NCBI GenBank assembly: GCA_035079385.1
Contig: JAVHKY010000052.1
Span: forward strand, 9,610,001-9,674,000
DNA: 64,000 nucleotides
From: Aspidiotus rigidus
Taxonomy: Eukaryota > Arthropoda > Insecta > Hemiptera > Diaspididae
Direction of reading: 5' to 3'
Shown: positions 34,047 to 46,400 of the stretch, piece after piece
How positions within the stretch are numbered: position 1 is the first letter of the stretch
Layout: each line of letters starts with the position of its first letter
The notes under the pieces: generated by a model
Told to the model about the DNA's origin: nothing
What the model saw: the letters and a program-made list of their open reading frames with translations, nothing else
The model's database searches: none
Program-made: the position numbers and the translations under genes

Positions 34047-34237
34047 TAATTTCAAAACTCTTCAAGATGGCTTTCCATTTGAATTTTACAAGGAAAAAGA
34101 AAATATTGTAATTCTGCTGTTATCCTTCATTTTATCTTTTTTATGGCTACCAAGTTGAGCTTTTACTTTCAAGATCTTTACACCTGGAACGTTTATTTTT
34201 ACAGAATCCATTAGTTGTATGTAACCCCTATAATAAA

Positions 34238-34510
34238 TTATATAACATCTCCAGATCGACAACCAGCAGTTTGGGCATGTATCAACGACCTATAACCCTG
34301 TAATGGATATAATCCAAGTTGGTCATCTGAAATCCATGTTTCAGTGAGAGCTATGAAGTTGTAATCAGAATTCATAATTGAAATATTTGGTGTGGAAATC
34401 GGAGGATTTTCAGAATTTTTTGGGTTTGTCAGAAATGTTGAACAGAGACTCTTGCGGCAACAAACTTTGTGCAGTGCGCTCAAGTGCGCTTATTGATACT
34501 TGAAAGCTGG
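34238..34510 (-). pseudogene. LINE endonuclease fragment
   Basis: The minus strand reads NSDYNFIALTETWISDD, then LYPLQGYRSLIHAQTAG, resembling the N-terminal endonuclease (EEP fold, TETW motif) of Jockey/CR1-type non-LTR retrotransposons. The frame ends soon after. A diverged repeat of the preceding peptide pattern (LTNPKNSENPPIS / LLNSKNSKNSSIS) lies at about 34690-34730, so this copy is rearranged or duplicated. Confidence 0.5.
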
Positions 34511-34740
34511 CGCAGAGGTATAAAAGTTCACCTGCGATGATTTCTTTGGGGTTGAAAAAAAAAGAGGAAAATGATGGGATACCAAAGTTTAAAAATTTTT
34601 GAACTACCTAAGAAAAGAAAAAGAGTAAAATGTTTCATTCTTTTCTTTAAAAACAGCAAAATATTCAGTTTGGAAATGGAAGAATTTTTTGAATTTTTTG
34701 AATTAAGTAGAAATGCTGAAAAAGTAGTTCGCCTACGGGG

Positions 34741-34753
34741 GGGGGGGGGGGGA
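34741..34753. repeat. G-run
   Basis: A run of more than a dozen G bases, similar to the runs at 3408-3419 and (as C) at 1636-1643. Confidence 0.8.
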
Positions 34754-34789
34754 GCCAAGTGCGCTGAAGTTTGCCAGAACATGCATGAG

Positions 34790-36515
34790 AACTCTACTGC
34801 TATGGAGCACGTGAATTGATAACGTCGTATACATGCTATATTGGCAGTCTGTGTTACTTCACTATGGTCTGTGAGTCATTGGCACCATATAAATGACTTT
34901 GGAGCATTGGGACCAATTATACCAACACACACAACACAAGATAATAAAGATTCCCACGCACAGAATGTCAAGTGCCTAGCTACAATTCAAAGAAAAATCT
35001 GCAACCCAATCATATCATTTTGTTTTGGGTAAACCGCACAAAAAGAAAGAGGCGTTTGAACAAAAAATTGCACCACTCCATGAAAAAATATCCAATGTGA
35101 CAAAATGATGTATGATGAGTAGTGGTAACATCAAGTACAATACACAAAATTTTCAAGTGTTTCTCTGAAAAAAAAAGAAAGAAAAAAATACAAGAAATTT
35201 TCAGTGTGTTCTGATGAAAAAAAAAAAAACAGAAACCAAAACAAAATTTGTTTGATACACTCTTGCTGAAAAGCATACGGTGGGTGGAGGCAATGGTTCT
35301 TTAGTATGTGATCTAGATTTGTTTAGTGCAATCTTGAGGCCCCCACAATAAGCTCCTCAAGAGGATGAGAAATATTTTGTTTGAACTCCTAGCAATTGTA
35401 TCTTCAGCCTCAATGCTTACTGTTGAAAAGTTGGGCATCAGAAAGAGGATCTTTTTCTCATATTTTTTGACATAAAAACTACTTATGTTACAACTCATTT
35501 CTGGACTTTGTATTATAACAATTCTTTTTGAGCTGCAAAACTTTTCCGCTGACTTTTAATTCATTTTGAGTGACTTAGAATGGACTAAACTTCTTTGTAT
35601 CAAGCTAGAATTCCTACTAAAACAGACTGACCGGTAGTTTGCTTATTTGAGTAAAATCCGGTGGGGGTATGCATTTAGTTGATGTTGCTGTTAGTAACAG
35701 CTGAGGCAAAAACAATACCACTCGGGTAAAAAGGAAACGCGGTGGACTGGTTGAAGCTAAATGCGCGCTCTTTGTTCAGCAAATTACTTTTTATCATTTT
35801 TCCTCATTAATTTCTACCTACTTATCTTTCATCTATCCTTGTCTTACCGTCGAGCTAATAACTATGTAGTTTCAAAGCTCAAATAAATAAATTAGAATTT
35901 TTTAGTTTTCTGATCTATTTCATAATCATAATCGAGGCACCACATTCCAAAAAGGCTGTAGTCCATTTTTTTTTTTTTTTTCAACAATGAGTTAATAGCG
36001 CGATCTAGTAGTAAAAACTTTCCTGCATATGATGCATCAAGCGGGAGTGGCGGGAGTGCTCTATCTATCTCGGTTGTGATTTTCTAAGAAGATGAATATC
36101 AAAATGCCATAAAACTATTTTTTTTAATTACTCAGAATGTTTAAAATGGACTAAAGCCTTTTTGGAATGTGGTTCCTCAATTATACCTTCTTTTGTATGC
36201 ATTAATTTTTTGGTTAAAAGTTTTAATTTTTCATAATGTTTTTGTTTTTTTCGTTTAAAACACTTCTATCATATTCATGTATCATTTTTGATGTTCAATT
36301 TTTTATTCTTCTGGACCGCTTGAAGTCTTTTTTTTCATGATTTCTCACTTATTTTTGCGTCGTGCAAAAAATCCCATAACTGTTAAAATGCAAGTGTAGA
36401 GCTGCACCCCAATGCAACACAATGTAAATTACTCCCAAAACTTATGAAGCTCTTTATTAATATTGTGTTATAGGTCAATCACATTCTTATTCACCAAGAA
36501 TCTTCAACAATTTTC
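34790..36515 (-). other. Downstream flank / possible 3' UTR of the channel gene
   Basis: AT-rich, no gene recognised. It contains the foldback at 35930-36183. Confidence 0.5.
35930..36183. repeat. 250-bp foldback element
   Basis: The ends AATCGAGGCACCACATTCCA and, mirrored, GGAATGTGGTTCCTCAATT continue through AAAAAGGCTGTAGTCCATTT / AAAATGGACTAAAGCCTTTT. The centre is AT-rich. MITE-like. Confidence 0.8.
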
Positions 36516-37407
36516 TCACAACTTAGAATATTCTGTATTATCGTTATCACAAATAGTATCACAAACAGTGGTTTCACACGTCGTCGTCAGCTCTACTTTT
36601 GATATTTTTGGTAATGAACTTGGATTCAAATTAATAATAGCAGGCTTAGATACTATTGGTTTTGCGTAAAAGCCCTTTCTTTTATGACTAGAACGTCCAT
36701 TGGGATTTTTAGATGAGGCGCTTACTAAAAATTTTGAACTAGTAAGTTGAGACTGAGGTGGCTCAATTTGAAAATTCTGTTCTCTAATCCTTAATTTAAA
36801 TGGCAATGAATGTTTTTTAATATTACTGCAAAAATACTTATTAATATTGGCCGTCTTTGTTGTCATGAATGAATACCGACGATAATTGGTATTGAAAAGG
36901 TGACTTCTATCTTCAACGTTATCTCCATTTTGAAATGAAGTAGAAAATTGTAAATCTCTACTTTCTGTTTCCACTTCTGATGCCAATTCATTCTCATCTT
37001 TCTCGATCGCAAACATATTGAAAATTGGTAAGAAGTTACCGCTACTTGTTTGTTCAATTATTGGATTTTCTTCATCAGTAACGTTCATTTGGCCGCAAAG
37101 GGTAGATGGCATGTTGGACTCCTGCATATGCGTTTGACTGTGGCCATTACTATAACCATAAATATTATCATAGTTACTGTGTGACAAATAACTCTTTATT
37201 TGTCCACATTTTGGTGCCGCACAATCATCTTTTAAAGAGCCCAATTCAGCATCTATGTGAGCATAATCTTCTTTAGTGATCACACTCTTTTCAAATTTCG
37301 GTGGATTAAGTAAATTCATGGCGACTAATGATACGCGGCGGAAATTTTGAACACCCAGTAACGGGATACTTGAACGTTTACCAACAAACGTGGGTATTCT
37401 GGGTGAT
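36516..37407 (-). CDS. Ork1: K2P exon 8: C-terminal tail and stop
   Basis: Encodes SPRIPTFVGKRSSIPLLG, then about 280 polar residues without a recognised domain, ending NDNTEYSKL and TGA at 36518-36516. A single long open frame with matching entry phase supports it as the last exon. Acceptor GTTACAG. Confidence 0.85.
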
Positions 37408-40400
37408 CTGTAACAATGAAAACGCATTATGTTGATAACTGAACAGAATAATGTCTTGTAAATGACGTGAAATTATTACCCCCACCTATCCCACGAACTA
37501 CATGAAACAATAAAATTATTCCCAAAAATAAAAGGCAATATTATTATTATTTTTTTTTTTTGCTGTGTAGAATAACCAGCAAATTTGGTCTCTGTGAAGT
37601 CAAAATCCACTGAAATGTTTTAATATTTCAACCAATCAGGGCTCTTGAACAAGAATGTATACCGGAATATTGTTTTTTTATCCACATCTTATGCCACCTC
37701 TGGCAACAGCCAGTTGTAGCTCCCTGTAACTCCCACATCGAGAGTATGACGCACAGTCCTTCTTACGGGGGTTGTCGAGACTTTACTTTGACAAGCTTAT
37801 TATGCAGTTTTGTAAGGAATTTTCTTGGAATAACACCTGTCGTTTTTTTGGCGAATCGTAAGACCTCTCGTTATTTGGAAAACGACAAGGAAATTGGACA
37901 CCATTGGTAACGTGCCTATCCAAGACTGTCAAACGCACGGGAAGCAAAGGGCAATCTATGCACTTACTACTCAGCTTCACTGTAGATAATAAGGTTAGAT
38001 CTCTTTCAGCTAGTAAACCCAGGCTGAAAGTCCTTCAAAAGAATCTACCATCCTGAAGAAGATGAGGTCTATGCATTTTTCCTGGTTTTGTAATCCTCTA
38101 CCCTCTTTTTTATTTTTCAATTTTTAAAGTGAGAAATATAATTGTGCCTATGAAAGTTCTCGTTTTGGGAATAATTTGTCCCTGCTATTATTACTCGAAA
38201 ACGGATTTTCAACGCTAGGAAATTTAAAATTCAGCTCCAAAAGCCCAAAATGCGATATTTAAAAAATAAAGCGCAATATGAAAATGGAAAAAATTGGTAT
38301 TTATGATGAACGACGAAAAATAATATTTTGTACAGAAAAAAGGGGATTAATAATTCGTGGGAAAAGAAAAAAGCAAGAAAAAAACGTTTGTACGAAAAAT
38401 ACGAGTTGCACCCTTTAATAGCGCCATAAAAAATACCCAATATAAGCAGAAAAGCCCATCCTTTGGACGGAAACCTTAAACGTACCTAACCCAAGACTGT
38501 AATTTCTTGAAGTTTGACGATCCCCCTTTAGTTGAACAATTACTCATTCCCAACTATTCCCTATTTATTCTCATATCACTGCCCCTCCTTGAGAAGCCCT
38601 GTCCACCTTTTCCATACTTTTATTCAACCTCAACGCTTATTCTGTGTGTTCTTTGGTTGATACCACACCATGAGAAACTCTCGCAACTCACTGGATCTAT
38701 ATTTGCTTTTCAAGTAAATCAAGCTCTCAGCACACAACTATCTAGCCGTACCATCAGCCTCTACGTTGAAGCTGGTAATCCCGCCCCTCAAATACCGCTT
38801 TAGAACATTCACTGCCAATTTTCTTGCATCCATACAGCTCAGTTCACTCATCTTCCAATCTACACACCAGCTTCGACCAACATAATTCTTTCTTCCTTCC
38901 TCCTTCCTCCTTCCTCTTGAATCTGAATTATTCAAACACCTCAATTCTAACTATCTACCCCATATTATATCATCGTGGTAGGTTTAACTGCCACCAAACG
39001 CGTTTGCGTGAAAAACGGGCTCTCAATCTTCTAATGATTACTCGACAAAGAAATTGTTTCACGTTAAAATGGAGAGAGTAGAATCTATTGTGCATGAATT
39101 TCCTGTCTAACAAGCCTCTACTCAAGGAAAACAATGCAGCCGTTCTTGAGTCATTCATGGTCAAAAAGTGCGATTTTAATGTAAGCTTATATGAGCGAGA
39201 AGTTGCTTTTGCCACCAAAATGGAGAATGATTGTACCCAGCTGACGGTGAAAATACAACTTTTCACCACTGAAAACTGTGGTGAAAATACGTTATATGCC
39301 GAAAGTATGTTTATTTTAGACAGCGAGAACTGCATTTATCAATCAACAATGAAAATCATGAAAACAGTGGCGAAAAAACTCGAACCCGTGGCCAAAAAAT
39401 CAGCATCAATGATTCTGATTGGACAAAAACTTAATTATTTAAAGAACGACTCCACTCTATTCTGGCAATGTTAGAAAATAGGTATTTCTGTGTAACCAGT
39501 ATGTTGATCGGTTTCTTAAAAATTGAAGTACCGGATAACTGACTACTTTGAAAAAATGAGTACCGGTTAATCAGGTTCAACCGATATATTTTGTGTTTTT
39601 TTTTTACAAACATTGGGGAATCGGTTAATCGAGTATTTAATTGATATTTGTTTGTTAAACGAATATCAATTAACTGCAGTTAACCGCAGTCGACTGGTTC
39701 CAAATGGTTCTCTACCCACCAAATATTCTGAGAATATTTTCAAAAAAAAATTGTAAAATTGGTTTCATAAAATAGTTAATTACAAAAGGAATAAATTTTA
39801 TTCTTATCAATTTTTCATCTTAAGCATTACTGTCATCCTCATAAGATCTAATGTTAAAATAGGCCGTCTAGTGCATCTACTGAGCTGCGTATGGCTGTAC
39901 GCTTAACTGAAGTGCCGTGCACCAGTTTTAAACGTTACACGAATGGTGAGTTATTAGCTATCTTGTCTCTTCTAGGTACCTATCTATAATCGTAATAAAA
40001 CACTTGAAATTTTGGGAAATCGAATAATTCAAGTAGGCCTATCAGCAAATTGTTTTCGGCGTATGTTGTTTTAAAAACTACCTATCTTACAGTACAAGCA
40101 GCGACGTAGAAAACATCGCAACTCATTTAATTGGAGCACTAGAACGATAATATTATAATTATAGCTCCACTCGCTTTGCTTGTGGTGATACATAGCTAAG
40201 CGCTGTGTTAAAATCCGGTAAGCCGATTTTTGTCGAGCTAATTTACGTGCCGAGAGATAACGCTACTATGTTGTAGGGCTAAATTAACATTGCGCTTATG
40301 GACGTTTTTCAGTATTCATCAATTATCTCGGAAACCGTTTATTTTTACGAAAAAATGAAAAGAACAAAATTTATTCCTCCTGTAATTTCCTATCCTATGA

Positions 40401-43400
40401 GACCTATTTCATATTTTGAAAAAAAAAATCCAATGTAGGTCTCATTTGATAGGAAATTACAAGGGGAATAAATTTTGTTCTGTTCATTTTTTCATAAGAA
40501 TAAACGGTTTCCGAGATGATTGATGAAAACTGAAAAACGTCCATAAGCGCAATGTTAATTTAGCCTAAGAAAACTGTGTCGCTGTGCTGGCGTGCGGTGG
40601 AACACTAGAACTAACGAAGTTTAGCTATCTTGTCTCTTTTAGGTATCTTTACTTGTGGTGCTATGATCAAACTCGGTGCGATAATTTTCACTTTCGCTGC
40701 TTGTACAGTAGTGGTAGTATACTAATGTCCAATCAAAATCATTGTTGCTGAGATTTCGACCACTGTTTTCATGATTCTCATTGTTGATCGATACATGCAG
40801 TTTACCCTGTCTAAAATAAATGTACTTTCGACGTATATGTTTAAAAGAAGTTTTTTTTTGCCTTTGTGATTTCTGACTTTTTATTTTGTGAAAAAAAAAT
40901 CACCCCAAAACAAATTATTTGTAGAAATGCGGAAGGTACTTGACAGCACTTGAATACGTATCAAGGGTGTGGTTCAGCGAAAGCCGAAGAATCCGTTCTC
41001 TAACCCTAACTAAATTAGCTAAAATTGTGTTCTTACTTAATTTTGTTTCCATTCACAATATTTTTTGTTCCAGGCCAAGTTAATTGTCTTGTATTTGGGT
41101 ATTGTGAAATTTTACGATCTAATACATCCGTGTGTTCAGTAGCTGAAATTTCGCTATTCTTTACAGCATCTTCTCGGCTTGATTCTTCAAATTGAGGAAC
41201 CTGCAATTGAAAAGAATCTATCATTGATATAGGTATCTCTCCATTGTTAATTTAATTCTCCAGTTCACAAAAATGAGTTGTGGAGTCGAAAAATTATTAA
41301 AAAATACTCGCGTAGTCGCGTGAGTAGGTACTACACAACTTTTTCTCTCAAAACTCATCAAGAGAGTCACACCCACTCTTGAGATTGAATACGAACGATT
41401 TATCAATCAAGCCAGATATTTGTAGAATGAACAATAAAATTCAGTTTATGAAATATGGAGTCCATTACCATAACGTTACATCAACTGATGACAGAGTAAA
41501 TTTTATTTCATTTTAGGCTAGAAGTTATCTAAAACCTACAAAACGCCTCAAGAAAATTCATCTCCTCCTCCCCCTGCCCACCTTGCTACAAGGTCATCAC
41601 AGTCGTTTCTTCGGTCTTTGCAAATTTGTATCTTGATTACTCCGAATATTCTTATTTCAATATAATTAACTGTAACCTACAGAATCGTACTAACTCAACT
41701 GGAAACGTATTGATGAATTACCATCAACTATAAGCTCATCTGATCCTCGAACAAATTGTAGCTGCACATCTTCAGATATGAAACTATAACTTTTTTAAGT
41801 GTTGAAAAAATCTATCCAGTTTTAGACGAGATCCGTGAAAAAAATCCCCTAAGAGCCGCTTGTACCAACTAATTAACCTGAATTTAAAAACTTAACTACG
41901 GTTTAATTTAACTGATCAACATTGGGCGGTTAAGTTAAACCTGGTTTAGCCTCGAATATGCGTAGTTGAACTAGGATTGGGTTGGTACAAGTGAACAAAG
42001 TTTTAGTCAACTTGACCACGCAATTAAGAAGTTGGTACAAGCGGCCCTAAATACGGTTTATAATTCTAATTCAATACCTTTTACAGTATTTCGCTGTACA
42101 TTTATCACGTTTGTAATTAACAGGTTTGCGTTACCTTAGAAGACAAGTTTTCCTCATTGCCTCTGATAAAGCTCATAATACATCTCCGTTGTAGCTGACT
42201 GAAGCTCCTCTGAAGTGTGTCTGATAATTGAACCATAAATTGGTTGCTTTCCACATGAGCACGGTTGTGGAAAGTAGCGTCTTTATCAATCCCAAAAATA
42301 TCACTTTCTGAACGCGTTCTCAAATTCTCACGTCTGAATAAATTTTCTGACAACGCTTTACGACGTTTCATGCGTTGTTTCTCAAACATCATTCTAGTTT
42401 CTTCTTCATCTTCGGAGGATGAATGGACATTTGATATTTTTATTGGGACAGGCCATTTGCTGAGATTCGGTGCACTTTGCGTACGTTTTAGATCAATTGG
42501 TGAAGGTTTTTTGGACTCGTTCTGGTATACAGGCTAAGTGAACAGAAAGAAAATTTTCATTTTGATGATCACACAAAATTATTTTGATTTGCAAGACACC
42601 ATTGCCTACTTTCACGTATCCTGAATAATTTTGAAGTTTAGATTAAATCAACCTAGGCCAATGAAATAATTTGGCGGCCGCGCCAATCCCAAGTTACTTT
42701 CAATAAGATTGCAATATTTCTAAAGGAGCTCGAGAGCAGGTAGAATGGACAACCTTTTTGTTTGTAACTTACTTTTTAGCTGATGGTTTCTCTAGTGACT
42801 GTATTTTTAGTAAACAAAAACTCGACGGCGTGGTTAGCGGCTCCGGGTGATTTTTTATTTTTTTCATCATAATTGACACCGAGCCACTAACCCTTTCACT
42901 AATCGCGCAGTCGAGTGTTTGCTTAGGTACCAAAAATAAAGTCAGTAGAGAAGCCATCAACTAAAAAGTAAGTTACAAACAAAATGGATATCCATTTTAC
43001 CTTTGACTATAATAGTACTTTGTATGGACTGACTTGACAAGTCATCTGCGAGTGGGTAGAATGATCCCGATGTGTCGTGAGGGAGGTAGAGGGAATACAC
43101 TTGTTTAGGGATAATTGTTGAGCAGGTAGCATTCAAAACGTAAGACAATTCGTCAAAGGGCCATGGGTTTGCCGTCAACGCTGGATGCAATCCTCCTTAC
43201 TTTTATCCCACGAGTTACCTCCTTTGCCGCACAATAACTGCTTCACAGAACGCGTTTGTTGTATCAGTCCATACAAAGTACTATATAGTCAAAGCATTTT
43301 ACCTGCTCATTGAGCTTCTTAATATTTCAAACTACCATACAAAGACAAGCAGCCCACAGTAAGCTGGAAGGCAGAGGTTTGTGGCCGGATCTTCCTTGCA

Positions 43401-46400
43401 AAGTTGAATTGACGTGCACTTAAATCAACAATCAGAATAAGCAAAAAACAACCAACAAGTTGTTCATTTCCTTATGCAAAAATTTATTTTCTTAAAAATA
43501 ATATTTTACCAACATGTAGTATAGGCTTCTTACAACCGTCAGCAATGAATCAGGAAAAAAAGTTGTTATGATATATGATTTTCATAGAGACAGATACCTT
43601 TTTCCAGATTACATATTTGCTTGCAGGATGGACTGTGTTTTGCATGAGAAAAAATGACAGGGAGATGAATGCCCGCGAGAGTAAGCGAGAGAACATCCTG
43701 CATTGTCCTGCAAACCAATAAGAATTGTAAAGAAAACCCTATAGTATCACAGCTTGCAAGTATTGCAAATTTGATAATAATAAGGTAGCGTCTGCAGCTA
43801 CAATACGCAAAACCAGGCAACGAGTAATGCGCAGAAGGCAAGGAGCAATCAGAACAAAAATATTTGGTTTGTATTCTGTTTCCCTGTTACAACGGTACTA
43901 CCCTCATATCTATGTTTTACGCGGACATGCAGTTAGCTGATTGGATGAATGTCTCCGGTGCAAGTTGTTGCACTTTCTTTATTGTAGTTATCATTTGACA
44001 AAAATGGCAACAAGATTACTAGTTGCTTGTTGCCAGTTGCTAGTTGCTCCCTAAACCAATCGCATACACAAACAACCAATGTTTGTTCTTTCATCCTCAA
44101 CACACACAACGGCTCCCTACAAGAAAACGCATCCATCCATTGTTGATGGACAAAGTAGTAGAACAATCCACCTATTACTCAACACTGGCACTGGTATATG
44201 AGTATCGCATTGCAAATCAAAAAAGCAAAAATGACCGAAAAACTTATTTACTTTCTAATGCAAAACATTATAAATATTCGTGGGGATAGGCCTACTTTTG
44301 CATTTTAAATTTTGACAGGCAAAAAGAAACCAAAGCTCTCAGGTACCAGATCTAAGTAAAACAAGAAGATGCGGGGACCTCTTGGTTAACAGGTCTTCAC
44401 GTACAAAAAATCTGAATCTCTTGAGTTCTAGATCTCGGTAGAAGAAAGAAGCTCTAGATCTTTTGAAGATAGCGGCGCATGGCGACTCAGTCTTGTTTTT
44501 CTTTGGAGATGAGATGATTTACAACATGCAAGCTGTTTAATGTTGTCATTGAAGAAACTACAATTTATAGAATTAATCTTTCCTTCTAAATTACGGCACC
44601 TACTGATAACGAAGGTGAAAAAATAAATTATCCAAAAAGAACAAATTTATTAATTCAAATGAATTTACAACCGTATAAACATTAAAATAATGCAGGCTGA
44701 GCCAGCTTTCGGCTAAAAAGCCATTATCAAAGCAATACAAAGCACAGACTGAGGTAATTACAAGTACAACACGAACAGGAAACCGAAAACGCGTGAGGGA
44801 GGGAAGGAAGAAGATGACGGAATCATGGTGATTCATGACTAGAGCAATAAACCTTCTCGATAAACTCATCTTCTGGAATAAACTGGTTAAGAAGAGTAAC
44901 ATTAGTATCATGTTTATGGCGGACGATTTCAATATTTTCAAGAGCAATACGTTTCCTATAGGAACTCTCATTATGAAGCAAGGTAATAGAGCCCTCTTCG
45001 AACTTACGATTTTGCGATGTAAGGTGGTCAGCAAAAGCAGACTCACCTATACAGAATTGGACTTCCAAGCCTTCATATGCTCTTTCTCTCTTATTTTAAG
45101 TTGGCGACTAGTTTCACCCATATAAACACTCTCACAATCCTGACATTTAATTTTATAAAACCACTCGACTCATTCTTCGGGATGCGATCCTTAGTATTAC
45201 TAAAAATAACCATCATGAGTTCGGCATCTTTAGGGAGGGGACGTGCACTGACATGACTATAGATGGGTCTTCTTTCTGCCTCCCTTCCCATAAATATGCT
45301 GCTTATAACCCTTAGTTCACAGGCTTGTCCACGTTCCTCTGAGCTCCTCAGAGTTCTCTAAAGAGGCTTCGGTCATTAAAAACTTGGCCATTCTCAATCA
45401 TTTAGATATCGATATCGATGGTTTGATAAGGAAAAAATTAATCAAAAAATTTCTTGGTGGGACTACCTCCCTCCCTCGTAATACTAATCACAAATCTAAT
45501 AGATGGATTCGCCTCCCCGATTTGGGCAAATTTTCTTCTATATTAAGTCGGGTCTTAAAACCCTTTGGCTTTAAATCAGTTTATTACTGTCCCACTATTG
45601 TTAAAAGAATTTTTAGTAATACTAAGGATCGCATCCCGAAGAATGAGTCGAGTGGTGTTTATAAAATTAAATGTCAGGATTGTGAGGGTGTTTATATAGG
45701 TGAAACTAGTCGCCAACTTAAAATAAGAGAGAAAGAGCATATGAAGGCTTGGAAGTCCAATTCTGTATAGGTGAGTCTGCTTTTGCTGACCACCTTACAT
45801 CGCAAAATCGTAAGTTCGAAGAGGGCTCTATTACCTTGCTTCATAATGAGAGTTCCTATAGGAAACGTATTGCTCTTGAAAATATTGAAATCGTCCGCCA
45901 TAAACATGATACTAATGTTACTCTTCTTAACCAGTTTATTCCAGAAGATGAGTTTATCGAGAAGGTTTATTGCTCTAGTCATGAATCACCATGATTCCGT
46001 CATCTTCTTCCTTCCCTCCCTCACGCGTTTTCGGTTTCCTGTTCGTGTTGTACTTGTAATTACTTCAGTCTGTGCTTTGTATTGCTTTGATAATGGCTTT
46101 TTAGCCGAAAGCTGGCTCAGCCTGCATTATTTTAATGTTTATACGGTTGTAAATTCATTTGAATTAATAAATTTGTTCTTTTTGGATAATTTATTTTTTC
46201 ACCTTCGTTAAACTACAATTTCTTCTGAGTATCTTGATTTAGTTGGTTTCATAATGTCCTGTGTACGGCTTGTGGTAAATCCATAGAAACATAATTTATG
46301 AATTATCAAGAAAAGAAACATTCAATTACAATTTATCTACCCTATTTTCCCCTCCAAACGAGTTAAAATTTCATCGCACAAACCTACTTTTAGCTCGTAG

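Noticed and set aside
39088..39474. 128-codon frame as a possible gene
   Set aside because: Opposed by an equally long frame, no domain, and half of it recurs as an inverted repeat nearby.
44600..45046. 148-codon minus-strand frame and its plus-strand twin at 45771-46211
   Set aside because: Both are out-of-frame readings of the PLE endonuclease region and tail in the two inverted arms.
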